Assembly (NCBI GenBank): GCA_001051155.2
Contig: JYIP02000005.1
Coordinates: 186,001-250,000 of the forward strand
DNA: 64,000 bases
Origin: Chrysoporthe austroafricana
Taxonomy: Eukaryota; Ascomycota; Sordariomycetes; Diaporthales; Cryphonectriaceae
Direction: 5' to 3'
Of this stretch, positions 1-11,871 are shown piece after piece (positions within the stretch are counted from its first letter, which is position 1; each line of letters starts with the position of its first letter). The notes under the pieces were generated by a model. The model saw only the letters and a program-made list of their open reading frames with translations. It was not told where the DNA came from and made no database searches. Made by a program: the position numbers and the translations under genes.

Positions 1-87
1 AAGAGCATTTCTGCTAACAGTTATTTAGCAACAAGTGCAGTAAATTCCTTCATTGCGGTTTAACCTCTCTAAACAGGGTGAAACCAC

Positions 88-306
88 ATGACTATTTCAG
101 CCTCCGAAGTGCTATGCCTCACTCAACTGCCCGCCAGGCAAAAACCGAAAGCTGATAACGCTAACAGCAAGTACATCATCTATATCGGCAGCGCCAATGA
201 GCTATGGCTAAAAGCGTTTGGGGTAGCGTATCCAGGATTTGATGCTTCTCAGAGAGACTACCTCTTTGAAGACCCGTTATGGTATGAGGGAGGAGAAATA
301 GACTAA
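88..306 (+). CDS. short ORF of unknown function, doubtful
   Basis: An ATG-initiated open frame of 72 codons with no recognisable domain, signal peptide or membrane segment. It lies just upstream of a decayed NACHT receptor gene and may be a random frame or a remnant of the same decayed locus. Nothing in the sequence shows that it is expressed, and I assign no function. Confidence 0.15.
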   Translation: MTISASEVLCLTQLPARQKPKADNANSKYIIYIGSANELWLKAFGVAYPGFDASQRDYLFEDPLWYEGGEID

Positions 307-499
307 AGCCGTCCTCACAGAATCCATTGCCACTCGGCCTGGACCCATCATCAGTGACAATCGGATGACAACATTCGAGGCTGAATTTCGAGCAATGACA
401 CTACGTTCAAACAACCTCGTGCCAGATCTGGCGACCATGCGGACACCATGGCTCAGATTTAGAATGACATGTTCGGTCTACACAGCTTAAAGAAGCTCA

Positions 500-1850
500 A
501 ATTAGTTCTCCAAGCATCAACAGGTTGTAGAGAAGATACAGGACGCCTTTCCAAAGAGGCTATTGATCGACATTGCCAAGACCGGATCCTGCAACGACTC
601 TGATTCCGCAAGCTGCAGGATCGAAAATCAAGCATAACCGAAGTTTATCATAGGGCTCTTCGCTTGGCACTAGATCCATCACAAGGCGATGTTGAATGGG
701 ACGATCTTTCCGAATGGCTAGTGACTAGCCGCAAGATTTATTGGATATGTGGCAAGGCAGGAAGCGGCAAATCCACCCTCATGAAATTTTATATGGACAT
801 CAATGGCGGCATTCCTAAAGGAATGGGCAGGCAATCGCTTACTGACCCCGCAGTTTTTTCTTTTCAACCTTGACAGCCACGGACAAAAGAACCAGGAGGG
901 GCTCTGCAGGTGCTTCCAGTCAAATCCAAAGTCCATTTCAAGACTTCTTCCACACGTATGGAATGAAGCACAAATCTCAGACGAGAATGAGTTGGAGCTG
1001 CCTTCTATGAATGAAATGGTAGAACCTTTTTCAGCGCTAAGTGCTCTTTCCGAGCCCAAACTATGCTTCTTTGTCGATGGACTGGACGAATATGACAGCG
1101 ATTACATGCAGGCTATCTCGTCCATGGAAAAGTTGGCTGCCAACTCAAATGCCAAGGTTGTAGTCTCAAGCCGACTGACTCCAGCGTTTGCAGCATTCCC
1201 AGACAAGAATCTCAGCCTCCAGGATCTGAATCGGCAAGACATCACTGCATAGGTTAACGACAACCTTCGATCTCACGAGTAGATGGAATGATTGCCCGAA
1301 TTTGATCGAACTTCAGTCAATGCTATCCTTAAGTATCTGGTCGAGAAGTTCTTGGATGTGTTTGTCTGGGTCTACCTGGCGTGTACATCCTTATTAGAAG
1401 GAATCCTTTCCTTCGACCATATCTCAGACCTACAACAGAGAGTGGAGGAACTATCCGGGAAGCTCCGAGACCGTTTCCTGCCCATGCTTAAGAAAATCCC
1501 TATACGGTGTCGGAGACAAGCCGTTAAATATCTATGAACTTGCTATGAGGCTCACTGCAAGAAGCTGGACATCTAAATCCAATCGGGCAGCAGACCAAGT
1601 GCCAAAAATTCGACGGTCGTCTAAGAAGTCGCTCCTGTGGACTTCTTGAAATTCATCGACGCCGCAAAAATCATCAAGGGAGTGATATGTGCTGTTGTTG
1701 CGGTTTCTTTGACTGGCCAAGAATAAGCCACGATACTTTCGTGGAATCTATCGTCAAGTTTCTCCACCGAAGCGGCTTTGAATTTCTGAGCGATTCCGAT
1801 GTCTAGAAGTTAGACTACCTTGACTTGAATGATGATAATGGCAGTTTTAA
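500..1850 (+). pseudogene. decayed NACHT-type NOD-like receptor gene
   Basis: The reading frame carries a P-loop (GKAGSGKST, near 750-780), a Walker B-like FFVDGLDEYD (near 1068-1098), a sensor-like VVVSSR and an LQDLNRQDI segment, the order expected of a fungal NACHT NTPase. Downstream come FVWVYLA and FLHRSGFEFL, which resemble the helical part after NACHT in these receptors. The gene is broken: a TGA interrupts the frame at 601, there is a frameshift between about 800 and 840, and TAG codons sit at 1250 and 1280. Family knowledge: such genes are numerous in moulds and act in non-self recognition. The 3' limit is uncertain; ankyrin-like scraps may continue to about 2500. No intact product can be made from this copy. 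Confidence 0.7.
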
Positions 1851-2757
1851 CGCCGACTCAGCACTTACCGCTATGTCGTTACTCCTAGCTCAGACGTAAT
1901 GGTCAAATGGATCACAGCATCAGCCACGCGGCTTTCTGTTGGGATGTTTGTAGTACGCTCGATTGATAGAAAAGTCGCATCCCCAAACCGCAATTCATGT
2001 CATCCATTAGCACCGGCTTTTCTGGGCACGATGGGCAGATCCAGGATATCTTCCTCTCCATGGCAACAGAAACTAGACTATTCCGCTTCCTGGAGAGCAA
2101 GAATTTGAGCGCCTCATTTGCCTCCCTAGTTCCAAAGATACCCGCTATTGTGTCATGCCATCCGACCTGTTTATGGTGGCGGATATGAGGAAGACGTGCA
2201 GGGCGCCGTAGAAGTCTTGCTACACCTGTTTCGCACGGGTGCGATCCAAACAAGCAGTCAAGGACAAGGCCGGAAAGGAGACTACTCTTTGGGTGTCATT
2301 AGTGAAGAAAATGTTTCTATGGATTGGATACTCATCCTAGAGCAGGATGTTTGACGACTTCAATGGCCCCACAGTGGTAAATATCACCAAAATGTTCCTT
2401 GAGGCGGGCACCAGCCTCATTCAGGGTGATAATGTCCCCGGCGAGAGTACGGGGAGATGGATCGAGTCACAAATACCAGGCAGAGTGAAAGTTGCCACAG
2501 TGCCCTCCGGTATTTGGCAGAGACATTAGGTAAAGCTCGAAGCCGTTAGGATATGTCCGGAGATGTGGAGAGACCAGAAGCTTTAACATTCAAAATAGCA
2601 AAACTAGACTTACCCAACCGAATCTTTGCCAAATACCACCAGGGCTATAGCCTTTATATCCAAGAATAAACGCAAACATTTTGCTCTCGAAACACACACC
2701 ACCTAAGCTCCCCCTTTCCGGCCACGCTCTCCACTTCAAGTCGTCTACCGCAGGCTT
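1851..2757. other. no convincing gene; possible tail of the NACHT relic
   Basis: Only short, mutually overlapping frames occur here. One near 2347-2420 reads VNITKMFLEAGTS, faintly like an ankyrin repeat, so the region may be the degraded 3' part of the receptor pseudogene. I see no RNA gene or clear repeat. Confidence 0.3.
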
Positions 2758-4231
2758 TCACATGGTCGTATCATCTATTGCGGAGTCAATAATATCGATA
2801 ACCAGCCAGTCATCCTCGGAGGCGCACGTCGCCCGCTGCAAAAGCTCGCGGGCATGCTCCCTCTTGGTAGTAGCGGCCTCTCCAATGGGGATAGTTCTCT
2901 CGCAAATCTCCGAAAAATAGATGGGCGCACCGATGTGTGCCCAGCTGTCAGCATTCTTGAGCGCGGTCGAGGCGTCGCAGACGCCCTCCTTGGTATTGTC
3001 CGTCTTTTTCGGGCATAGGATGTTCATCGCCTTTCCGTCTTGCCGGGCTTTCTGCAAAGCCGTATTGAAACACGACCGGTCGTATTTCCCGGCCGCGAGT
3101 GCCACACAGTCGACGGCACCATAGGCGTAGTCCCAAGCTCTCCTGCAGCGCGGTACTAGTCAGATGCGTAGAACGTGGAGTCCGGCTAAATGATAGCTTA
3201 GCGAGCGACAGAATCATGGGTTGGTTGTCGCCGACACGACGGTGAGATGTTTTATGAGGCGCGTGGGAAGACTTACTGAGGGATGGCGGGTGTCATGACA
3301 GCTTTGAAGTGCATCACCTCATGGAGGAGGGTACCGCTGTAGCTCCTCTTGGCCTCATCGACGTCCAAAGTCGAGCACGCTGCCTTCCGCTCAGCGGTTG
3401 TTGGTACCTTCGGGCTTCGCTTGGCATCTTCCGTCAGTCTGTCACAGAGGTTTATCCATTTGTTGCTGGCTGAGTCCCTCGTATGCGCCTAGCGAATATC
3501 AAATATGAGTATCTGGTTTCTGGTAGTCTTCGCCCATGTTTCTTCTGTAAAGGCGACATCTGGAGTATCATTATAAGTGCTTTTAGGGAGTGCACGAAGG
3601 GTGCTTGTAGAACAGAGCTGCTGGCTCTCGATAGGAGGCATGGCTATGCTATAGGGGAAAGATCAGGGGTTGATCTACCAACCAGTTAAGGCTAGCACAG
3701 CCCATTTTGGTATTATCGCCTATACGGGAGAATTTATTAGCATTCCATATCCAGTGTCATAGCCGACACAATACCGTAGAGGTTTCATAGTGGGAGGGGG
3801 GCGGAGTAGTCAACTTACAGGTAATCTTGTAGTTGACGAGTGTCCCTTTCGGATCCAAGGCTTTTGCAGCGTTGATGAAGACTGACTTGGCATTTGTCTC
3901 GAAGTTCGCCCCCTCAACTGACTTTTTTGGCATGAAGTTCTGGAGGTATTGAATATAAGAGGTATCTCCTAGCTTCGAAGCCGCGTCCGAGGCCATCTTT
4001 TCGGCATTGGCCATCTCCTCCACGATGAGCTTATACTTGGTGGTCGCTGTGGCATCACAGGTTGCTGTATCAATTATCCAAGTGGCTCTTTTTCGTATCA
4101 CTTATTAGTTCAGGAGGGAGCATCGAGTTATACAACCGTGGACTGTTCTTATGACAAGAGATAACTTACAGGGCAAGACGGCTGAGAGACACAAGAGCTA
4201 AGAGGAGGGAAGACGTCCATGGTGTATACAT
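2758..4231 (-). CDS. secreted aspzincin-type (M35-like) zinc metallopeptidase
   Basis: I splice five exons (4231-4170, 4087-3819, 3719-3679, 3488-3277, 3142-2758) into 322 residues. The start gives a hydrophobic leader (MYTPWTSSLLLALVSLSRLALA), so the protein should be secreted. HEVMH at about residues 180-184 gives two zinc histidines and the general base; WDYAYG with Asp near 199 matches the aspzincin GTxDxxYG motif, supplying the third zinc ligand. Cysteines are spread through the chain as in disulfide-bonded secreted proteases. Known for the family: deuterolysin and peptidyl-Lys metallopeptidases cleave extracellular protein. The 41-base third exon is needed to keep the frame and contributes a Cys-x6-Cys segment. 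The chain looks complete. Substrate preference cannot be read from the sequence. Confidence 0.75.
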
Positions 4232-5206
4232 ATTAACCGGGAAGAAAGAGAGCGTAAGAGAGAGTGTGCTCTTGAACCGGGGGCTCGTTGGCCGTGGGAA
4301 TACAAACTTTCAAAGACAGAGAATTTCAAATTGTTCCGGTATGAGAGATGGTCCAAGCCTGTGTGGTATCCTCCAGAATGACATCCAGAAGAACTGTACG
4401 AGTGCGAGATGGTATGAAGACCAACATCATACTCTTGTCAGCAGACAGTCTACGGTCCGTAAGTGGTTGGGTCTAAAAATCTCTTTCTGCAGTTACCGGA
4501 GACGAGTATTGCAATGAATCGCTATCAGAAGTCGTATAAACATAGCCTCATACTCTATATAGGGAGGCTGGCCTTCGTCACATAGCTTACCAGAATGACC
4601 CAACCGTTGTAACAGTCATATTCCTTTCTAGCCTGAGCCTGGTTATACCACAAAAGCCCTGCGGTCGATGAAACATTGCCTATCCTCACCTGCACTAGAC
4701 GCGGCATCTATCCAGGCGGATAAGTGGATCTTGAGCCCTCTTCACTGCAGGCGAACTGAAAGCACTTTAGCTGCCCATTTCTTGCGCTGCTGTGCAGTTC
4801 TCCCCTGGCTATATCAACCGGAGTATGAGGGCTTTCCTGAGGCAGCGGGGACGTTATGTTGTCCAACGGGCTCACTTACCTGATCTCTAGGCTGTTGGTC
4901 TCATCATTGCATCTAAGCGACCCCCAACGTGTTTTGTTTTTAGCTGAAGGCCGGCATGTCCGGCACCCTGGGCCCCACCCGACTCCCCACAATATATTCA
5001 GCCTGCATAGCCTATGGCCAGCGTAACTAAGAAATGAACTCAACGAGGTGTTTATTGTTCAACGCTTGAGCCTTGTACGGATACCCAGCACGGACGCTCG
5101 GCATAAGTATATGAATCATTTTGCCCGCCCTTCTCGTGAGGTCTTTCAACAGGAAACTAGTACAAGTTGTTTCACCAGGGAGGGTTACGCAAAACCTCCT
5201 CAACAA
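4232..5206. promoter_or_regulatory. intergenic region between divergent protease and tandem-domain genes
   Basis: The genes on either side point away from this stretch, so it should hold both promoters. Short frames in it have no family resemblance. I recognise no repeat or RNA gene. Confidence 0.35.
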
Positions 5207-6807
5207 ATGAAGATGTCTGTCCCGCTGGATCCCAAGTACCTGCCCTTTGTGCACATGTCGGAGCAGGATGTCAGGTAACGTTCCGCACCAACCTCCCGCA
5301 GCAGCGCTGACTTGGCGACCGACTAATGCTGACGTCCCTTAACCCCCTTTCACCCTATAGCCTAGGCGCGCCTAAGCTCGCGCTCGAGCTAGAAGCCTAC
5401 ATGCCCAAAGACGGCGCCGAGCTGTGCCTTACGATGCCGTACAGAATCAAGTTCACCATCATACAGCCCGCTGACGACAGCGACAGCCGGCCTCTCGTCT
5501 GCAGCTGGTCGCCATGGGGCACATGCTTGGCGCTGGGGCGCCTGGAGCTGCTCCGTGAGGGCGCCGCGGGCGTCCTGGAGCGCGTCGAGGTAGGCGTGCT
5601 GGAGGGACTTAGGGACAGCTTCTATGAAGAAGACAGCAGCGACCATGTCAGCGCCTACGACTCTGGAGTGTTCGAGATCGGGCCGGGGGGTAAAGAGACG
5701 CTGGTTTGCCACCTGACGGCCAACTACCAGACAAGTCTCGTGCCCGGCGGGACGTACCACCTACTCTGGCCTGGAGGCGAGGTGAAATTTTGGGACTGGG
5801 GCCCGAGGTGCAGGGATCCGAGCCAGAAGCTGAGGGCAGCGAGGAGGGACGGCCGGCCGGCCCTTGTGCTGCCGCCGGCCGGTCCTGTGACATTCAGGGT
5901 CGTCGAGACGGACGAGCCGTTCCCCGACCGCTGGCAGTGGGTTACGCACGAGGGACCCCATGTCAGTTACGACAACGCGAATAGCGTAGAGGAGGACCGG
6001 AGGCGGGAGCAGGAGGAGAAGAGAAGGGCTCTGGACCCGGAGCCGGAGCCTATGCCCATCCCGCCGAGTGAGAGAGTGTAAGCTTCTGCCCCTTTACCCT
6101 AAACACTCAACGAGCTACACAAATATATATGCGCTAACCAGATTACACAATCATAGCTCAGGAGCTCCCGTGCTATGCTTGGAGATCGAGAGGGCTGGCT
6201 GGTGCGGTGATCCGCGGAGCGAGGCTGAAGCGGTCGTTCGGGTCACTTATGAAGCCGGGGCAGGCGATAGGCCGGTAACATTCCATACGTGGCCGATTAT
6301 GATCGCAGGCTGCGGCTTCTACCGGTTTTGGCAGAACAGGTGGTGGGCGGTCGAGGACTCCAGCATAGGATACCCCTTCCCAGTGGGTTGGCCGGATAGG
6401 GACGTCAGGGTCGGCAACGACGAGGACGGCGGGGAAAGCAGCCAGTTTTTCGTAAGTCTCCGCCCGGGAGAGTCGTGGACGTATAGCGGCCGCTATGATA
6501 CCAGCGACCGTGAAAAGATTCAGCCGGGTCATCGTTTCAAGTTTACACACACGGGGGCAGTCGTGGACTGGTGGGACTGGGGGAGCAAGGAGGATCAGTA
6601 AGCACTCTTCCCTTTTCCTCTTCTTCTAATTTTCCCTGCGCGTAAATACCATCTAAATTCTTCTGTATTTCTACCAGCGCTGATACGGTAGTGAAGTTAC
6701 CCTCTGAGATCGTTGGCCTTGTGAAAGAGCCTAGTGATAACGGTGGGCGGCCGAAGCTCGTAGTTCCGGGCTGTGACGCGGTGGAGTTTGTATGGGATGA
6801 TATATAG
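5207..6807 (+). CDS. uncharacterised protein made of two copies of one domain
   Basis: Four exons (5207-5274, 5361-6077, 6157-6597, 6678-6807) give 451 residues. I do not recognise a named family. The two central exons encode similar modules: each opens with GAP-x-L-x-LE and closes with a glycine-rich turn (LVPGGTYHLLWPGG; LRPGESWTYSGRYD) followed by a V-x-x-WDWG end. An acidic and basic linker (EEDRRREQEEKRR) separates them. This indicates an internal duplication of a beta-rich domain of about 150-200 residues. There is no signal peptide or membrane helix, so a cytosolic protein is likely. The start is uncertain: an in-frame ATG at 5111 would add 32 residues. The composition is GC-richer than the flanks. 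Function unknown. Confidence 0.7.
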
Positions 6808-8205
6808 AATAAGCTGGGCAAGCAGAACTAGATGTCCCTATCGATGCTAGGTCAGAGATACTATTTGCCGCGAAAGAACCTGAAAGGCATCGAACGGGCT
6901 GGAAGCTATCCGTCGAGAAAGCCTTGGGACAAAGCCTTGCGAAAGCGGGACAACCCATCAGGGTGCAAAATGCAGGGCTAGGGTTGATTCGAAGCCGAAG
7001 CTACATAGCCGCGCTATTTTAAAGACAATGCGGAGTTCAGATGTACTATGATAGTTTTGTAAGCTTCAAAGGTCCTCCCTTCCCCCCGAGCCTTGTCATA
7101 TTGCCTGTGCAATAAGAACCTGACTCCAATTCCTTACTTCATTAATTCATCTCATTTTTAGTCCAGATTCTAGCGATTGCCCCCATGCGCTAAAGTGCTA
7201 TTTATTGTAAAACAACAACTATCAGATTAGCAACCTTCCCAAATCTCTAGCTCAATAAAGCTTAATCTGAGACGTAAAAGGCTGTTTATAGAAGTTGAAC
7301 AAAATATTAGCAGTATGGGTATGACTTTATTATGTAGCGGCTATTAAAGCTCAATCTAATATCCACAATACTTCTTCCTGCCGTCTACTCTTATTTATTT
7401 ACTTAAACAGGATGAAGAAGTAAGTCAGCATGCAAATGTAGCAGAGGCTGGTACCCCTCTCTGGCAGGGACAATTCACATAGCCACCCATTTCTAGCCAG
7501 CTGCCATTCATTTCTTGATCAAATCAAATCAATAACTACTCCTCCTACTTTAAAAAGGCCTCTTTTTCACCCATAAGTGGTAGCTATACTGGGGAATGCC
7601 GGTAAGCCGCATGTTGAGCAAGGCCTTTCACTGAGAAACTTATCAGAATTTTGGGGGGGCAGGGGCACCGCCCATCGGCGGAGCAAACACGGTAGAGCTA
7701 AACCTACGACGTTGCTGCTTCCGGAACCCAAATCGCTATAGGATTCTACTTATGACCAGTAAGAACAGATCTTCTGACCAATCAGAGGGCAAAGACAAAG
7801 GAGACTGAGGAGGCACACTTCTGTTCACCTCACGCGGCTTCCTAGAAGGAAAAGAATCCTTTGTCAACGAACGGCATCAAAAGCTTCCATGGAGTCAATG
7901 ACACTTGGCGAAAGCTCATCTCATCTCAGCCGCTGCTGACCCGTAGATGGCGTTGAGCCAACGTGGAATCCTTCAGAAGAATGCCAGGCCAATTTGGGGG
8001 CTACTTCGTGGCCTGGCTTTGCCGCGTCGTGCCCGATCACTCGGGCCTCAGGAACTCGGTCGCGGTAGGCATTTATATAGCGGATAATCTGCGCGCATCA
8101 CGTCGGGAACTCATTACAGAACCACATATGCAGTCTATTGCAATCAGCACCTGTCTTCCTTGCGTTGCAGCTTATTCCTGCCGAAACTTTGTACCGCCAA
8201 TCACA
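6808..8205. other. long intergenic region, partly AT-rich
   Basis: No frame here resembles a gene. The part from about 7130 to 7430 is markedly AT-rich. The last few hundred bases should hold the promoter of the GMC oxidoreductase gene; an open frame continues upstream of its chosen ATG but lacks its own ATG at the far end. Confidence 0.4.
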
Positions 8206-10177
8206 ATGGGGTTTCGTCTTACACGTGCGTTTGGCCTGTTATGTCCTTTTCTGGTCGTACTTGGCCACCTCGTTTCCCTGGCATCGGCAGCGAGCAACGC
8301 TTCGGGTTGCCCGTACCCAAGCCTTGGTCAGACTTTCGACTACGTGATTGTAGGCGGAGGAACTGGGGGGCTTGTCGTGGCGAGCCGACTCTCGGAAGAT
8401 GCAAACGTGACGGTCGCCGTTGTTGAAGCCGGGACATTTCCCGAGGATGTCCACGGGAATTGGACCCAGGTTCCATTCTACGACTCCAGGTTTTATAACA
8501 TTTCGGATCCCATGATGTGGAATTTTACCACGGTGCCTCAACCTGGTCGAGACGGGGCAACGAGCGCCTACTACCGTGCCAAGGCCCTCGGCGGCTGCAG
8601 CGACGTGAACACCATGGCCTACACGCACAGCTGCACAGGCGCTCATCAGCTCTGGGCGGACACAGTCAATGACAAGTCCTATACCTACGACAACATGCTC
8701 GAGTTTTACCGCAGGACCATGAACTTCACTCCCCCTAACAGCCTGGACCGGTTCTCAAACGCGACGCCTGCGTATAATCCCAACGATACTGTGACCGGGG
8801 GAGGGCTTGCCGTGACATATTCCAATTATGCCCAATCATGGGCCACCTGGATGATCGTGGGCATGCAGGCTATCGGAATCCCCTTTGTGGACTCCTTCAT
8901 CAACGGGAATCTGCTTGGCGCGGCATACAATCTGGATACCATCGACCAGACTGACAGCATCCGCTCGTCCTCGCAGGCCGCATACTTGCGCCCCGTGCTT
9001 GGTCGGCCTAATCTTGCTATCTTCGACTACACATTGGCTCAGCGTATCGTTTTCGATGACCAGAATATGGCGACTGGAATTATCGTGGCTGATGATTGCA
9101 CCATCTCTGCTAATAAAGAGGTCATCCTTTCGGCTGGCGTCTTCCAGTCTCCGCAGATGCTCATGGTCTCGGGCGTCGGACCCGCAGCCCTGCTCGAGTC
9201 TCTGAACATTTCGGTTATCGCTGACCGGCCAGGTGTGGGCCAAAACATGCAGGACCACATAGCGACCTTTGTCTCTTATCAGGTCAATATCTTGACTGGC
9301 AGCGCCCTTTCAGAGAACGCATCGTACCTGGCTAGTGCCGTCAACTCCTGGAATATAGATGCCAATGGTCCACTCTCCAGTCCCGGCGGCGACCAGTACT
9401 CTCTTGAGGTGATTCCGGATCCGCTCCGGGCCAATTGGTCGGCGGCTGCCAACGCATCGCTAGAGGCGCTGCCAGCCGACTGGCCCCATGTCGGGTATGC
9501 GGCCTTTCCATCACTGGGGCAAGGAACTCCGGCTGTTGCCCTCGACGCGACGGGCAACTACGGTAGCGGGCTTGCCATTCTCAACGCGCCGCAGTCGACG
9601 GGCAACGTATCCATATCATCGGCGAATATGGCTGACCCACCCGTGATCAACCCGATGTGGCTCACCGATGAGGGAGGTGCCGATATTGGGATCCTCATCG
9701 CCGCTATCAAGCGGCTCCGTCAGGCTTTTAACTCGTCCGCTATGAGGCCTGTCTTGATTGGGCCAGAGGTGCTGCCCGGGGCTGATGTGCAGACCGACGA
9801 GGAGATTGGAGCATACATACGCGAAAATAGCTACTCAATGGCCCACGGCTTCGCCACGAATAAGATGGGACCTAAAAATGACTCGATGGCCGTTGTAGAT
9901 ACAACCGGAAGGGTCTATGGTGTACGGAACCGTAAGTATTTTGAGTCAAGGAACTAAGTGGCGTGCATTGCTGAGTACCTCTAATGGGCAGTGAGAGTCA
10001 TCGATGCGTCCGCATTCCCATTCCTTCCTCCAGGGCCGGCTCCCCAGATCCAAGTGTGTAAGTGTATTCATTCACCAAAACGAAACTTTTTTCTATTCCG
10101 ACGTTTGAGTTAACGACATTACCCTAGACACACTTGCGGAGAAATTAGCCCAGAACATCAAGGATACCGTATATTAG
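8206..10177 (+). CDS. secreted GMC-family FAD oxidoreductase lacking the usual second catalytic His
   Basis: Three exons (8206-9931, 9992-10057, 10128-10177) encode 613 residues, a normal length for the glucose-methanol-choline family. The chosen ATG gives a signal peptide (core LCPFLVVLGHLVSLASA) followed by many N-glycosylation sequons, so the enzyme is probably secreted or in the secretory pathway. The FAD dinucleotide motif VIVGGGTGG is at about residues 47-55, and PGVGQNMQDH and VIDASAFPFLPPG are family signatures. The likely catalytic His is in MAHGFATNKMG (about 547). The second conserved His or Asn, usually in PPGHPQ, is replaced: this protein reads PPGPAPQ. Family members oxidise alcohols, but here activity may be altered. 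It lies at the left edge of the metabolite cluster and may or may not belong to it. Confidence 0.85.
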
Positions 10178-10991
10178 TGCCAATTGAACTTCAGCCTCTG
10201 TAAACATACTTGAGTCACGGAATATATTACTTTTCATTCCAATTCCGACGTGTAAATGTACTGTGTTTATATATGGGGACACCAGGAAAAAGCATCCAGT
10301 TTAGTCTGGGTGTCCAGTAGCGTCAGAATATGGAGCCTGGAACTGCTCCCGAAGGCTGAATAGTTCAATCCTTAGAACTGAGACGACACAATTGTGAGCC
10401 AAAAGCAGTGCGTCGGGGGAACTTCTTAATACATCGGGAACTGCTCATGCTACAGAAAATATTCCCAGCGAAATGTATACAACGAGTGAAGTGTACGCGC
10501 CGCGTGAACTGTGCATTTGGGCGAGATAATTGGCACTTACGCTTATTAGTAGCAGCTATGATAATTATGCTCGCAAGGGAAAGAAAACGGAAAAGGTAAC
10601 ACTCATTAGAATAGCAAAAGAATAAATAAATCGATTAAATTAAGCTAAATAGCTATTTGCGCATGAGAATTAAAGGAAAAGATTGCATGCCGTAGGAATT
10701 TTATTGCGTCAATTTTCGTGCCTCAACCGAATAACAGCGTATACAGTTATGATTTAAAATGATACTTCTGCGCTATTTCTCCAGGGAATTATTATCCGGA
10801 GTAAACGGAGTAATCTGTGTATATGACTAAAGCTATTCCTTCCTCATAACTATATTGTTTCTACTCTAAGGATTAAAATGCTCAGCCCTCCGGAGCAATA
10901 CGTGCGCAATGTACGCATTGCTAAATCACGGTTCTCGGGCCCCATATTCTGATACTACTGGCCTGATCTTGCAATACAGAGATCTGGTAGC
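10178..10991. other. intergenic region between convergent genes
   Basis: This holds the 3' flanks of the GMC gene and the terpene cyclase gene. It is AT-rich from about 10600 to 10880, with no supported coding frame or structured RNA. Confidence 0.4.
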
Positions 10992-11871
10992 CTACTTCGA
11001 CTTTTCCTTGCCTATTCGAGCCACAGCTAAGTATACAAATGGATAGATTACATCGACAGCCGTCGCGGCCACGAAGAGGAAGATTGTGAGGGGTCTTTCC
11101 ACCTTTGCATATGTCTGGGGGTAGAACCACCACCTCCACACAAACTCAAGAACTGACGCGAATGTTCCAGTTGATCTCCAAAACCTAGTTATGAATCTCA
11201 CCAAGTCAGTAGCAACGAGCATCGGAAGCACAAAAGCAGCCGAGGAAAAGGCATGGAAGCAGAGGGCAAACCCACCAGATACCTAATGAATGACCCCCAA
11301 CGTTGCCCCTCTTGAGAAGATGTGCAATTGATAAGAGGCAAATGAGAAGCTGGTCGACGAATGCCAGGTAGAATGCCGCCTCGTCTTTGCCAATGACATC
11401 AACCACGGCCCAAAATAGGCCCAAGGTTAGGGGGATACCAAGGGCCATGATGGTGCCCAGGTTCCGTGCAACGAGCGGAGAGGTGCGCCACACGTCTGGT
11501 CCAAAGTGGAGCACCGAGCGCACGATGAATACATCGATGACGAGCCACGGAACGAAACAGATGACCTGGGCGGCCGAGCTGGGCATGATGGCCCCGAAGA
11601 GCGCCTCCCACGAAATGTTGGCCCAACTGAGGTTGCGAAGTTAGTTTGGATTTCATACGGGAATTCATTTGATGGACAAAGAAGTAGAGATTCACATGGA
11701 AGCCATGGGCATGCCGTAGCTCTTGTCACGATAGGCCTGTCGCACGTACAGGACGTACGCAATGGTCCATCCTAGCATGCAGTAGAGAATCAAGCCATCC
11801 TGGACGGCCAGGTAGAACTCGGGCGGCTGCAGGGCCCTATCGGTAGGGCTCAGCGGTAAATGGAGTTGCAT
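10992..11871 (-). CDS. Pyr4-family integral membrane terpene cyclase
   Basis: Three exons (11871-11696, 11626-11276, 11184-10992) give 239 residues, the usual size of this family. The chain is very hydrophobic with about seven predicted membrane helices. It carries YGMPMAS followed by NISWE, with Glu at about residue 66, and a C-terminal AVDVIYP with Asp at about 220. In Pyr4 itself the catalytic acids are Glu63 and Asp218, so both are in register. Known role: protonating an epoxidised prenyl chain attached to an aromatic or pyrone core and folding it into rings, as in pyripyropene and DMOA-derived meroterpenoids. Its presence beside a C-methylating NR-PKS is the main argument that the cluster makes a meroterpenoid. 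The shortened MQLH start was chosen because no upstream ATG exists in frame. Confidence 0.85.

Noticed and set aside
5389..5961. Long minus-strand frames opposite the tandem-domain gene
   Set aside because: They are GC-driven shadows of the plus-strand exon, which shows an internal duplication and consistent splice sites.
8219..9557. Minus-strand and alternate plus-strand frames within the GMC gene
   Set aside because: The GMC frame carries all family motifs; the others have no domain and read through its codons out of frame.
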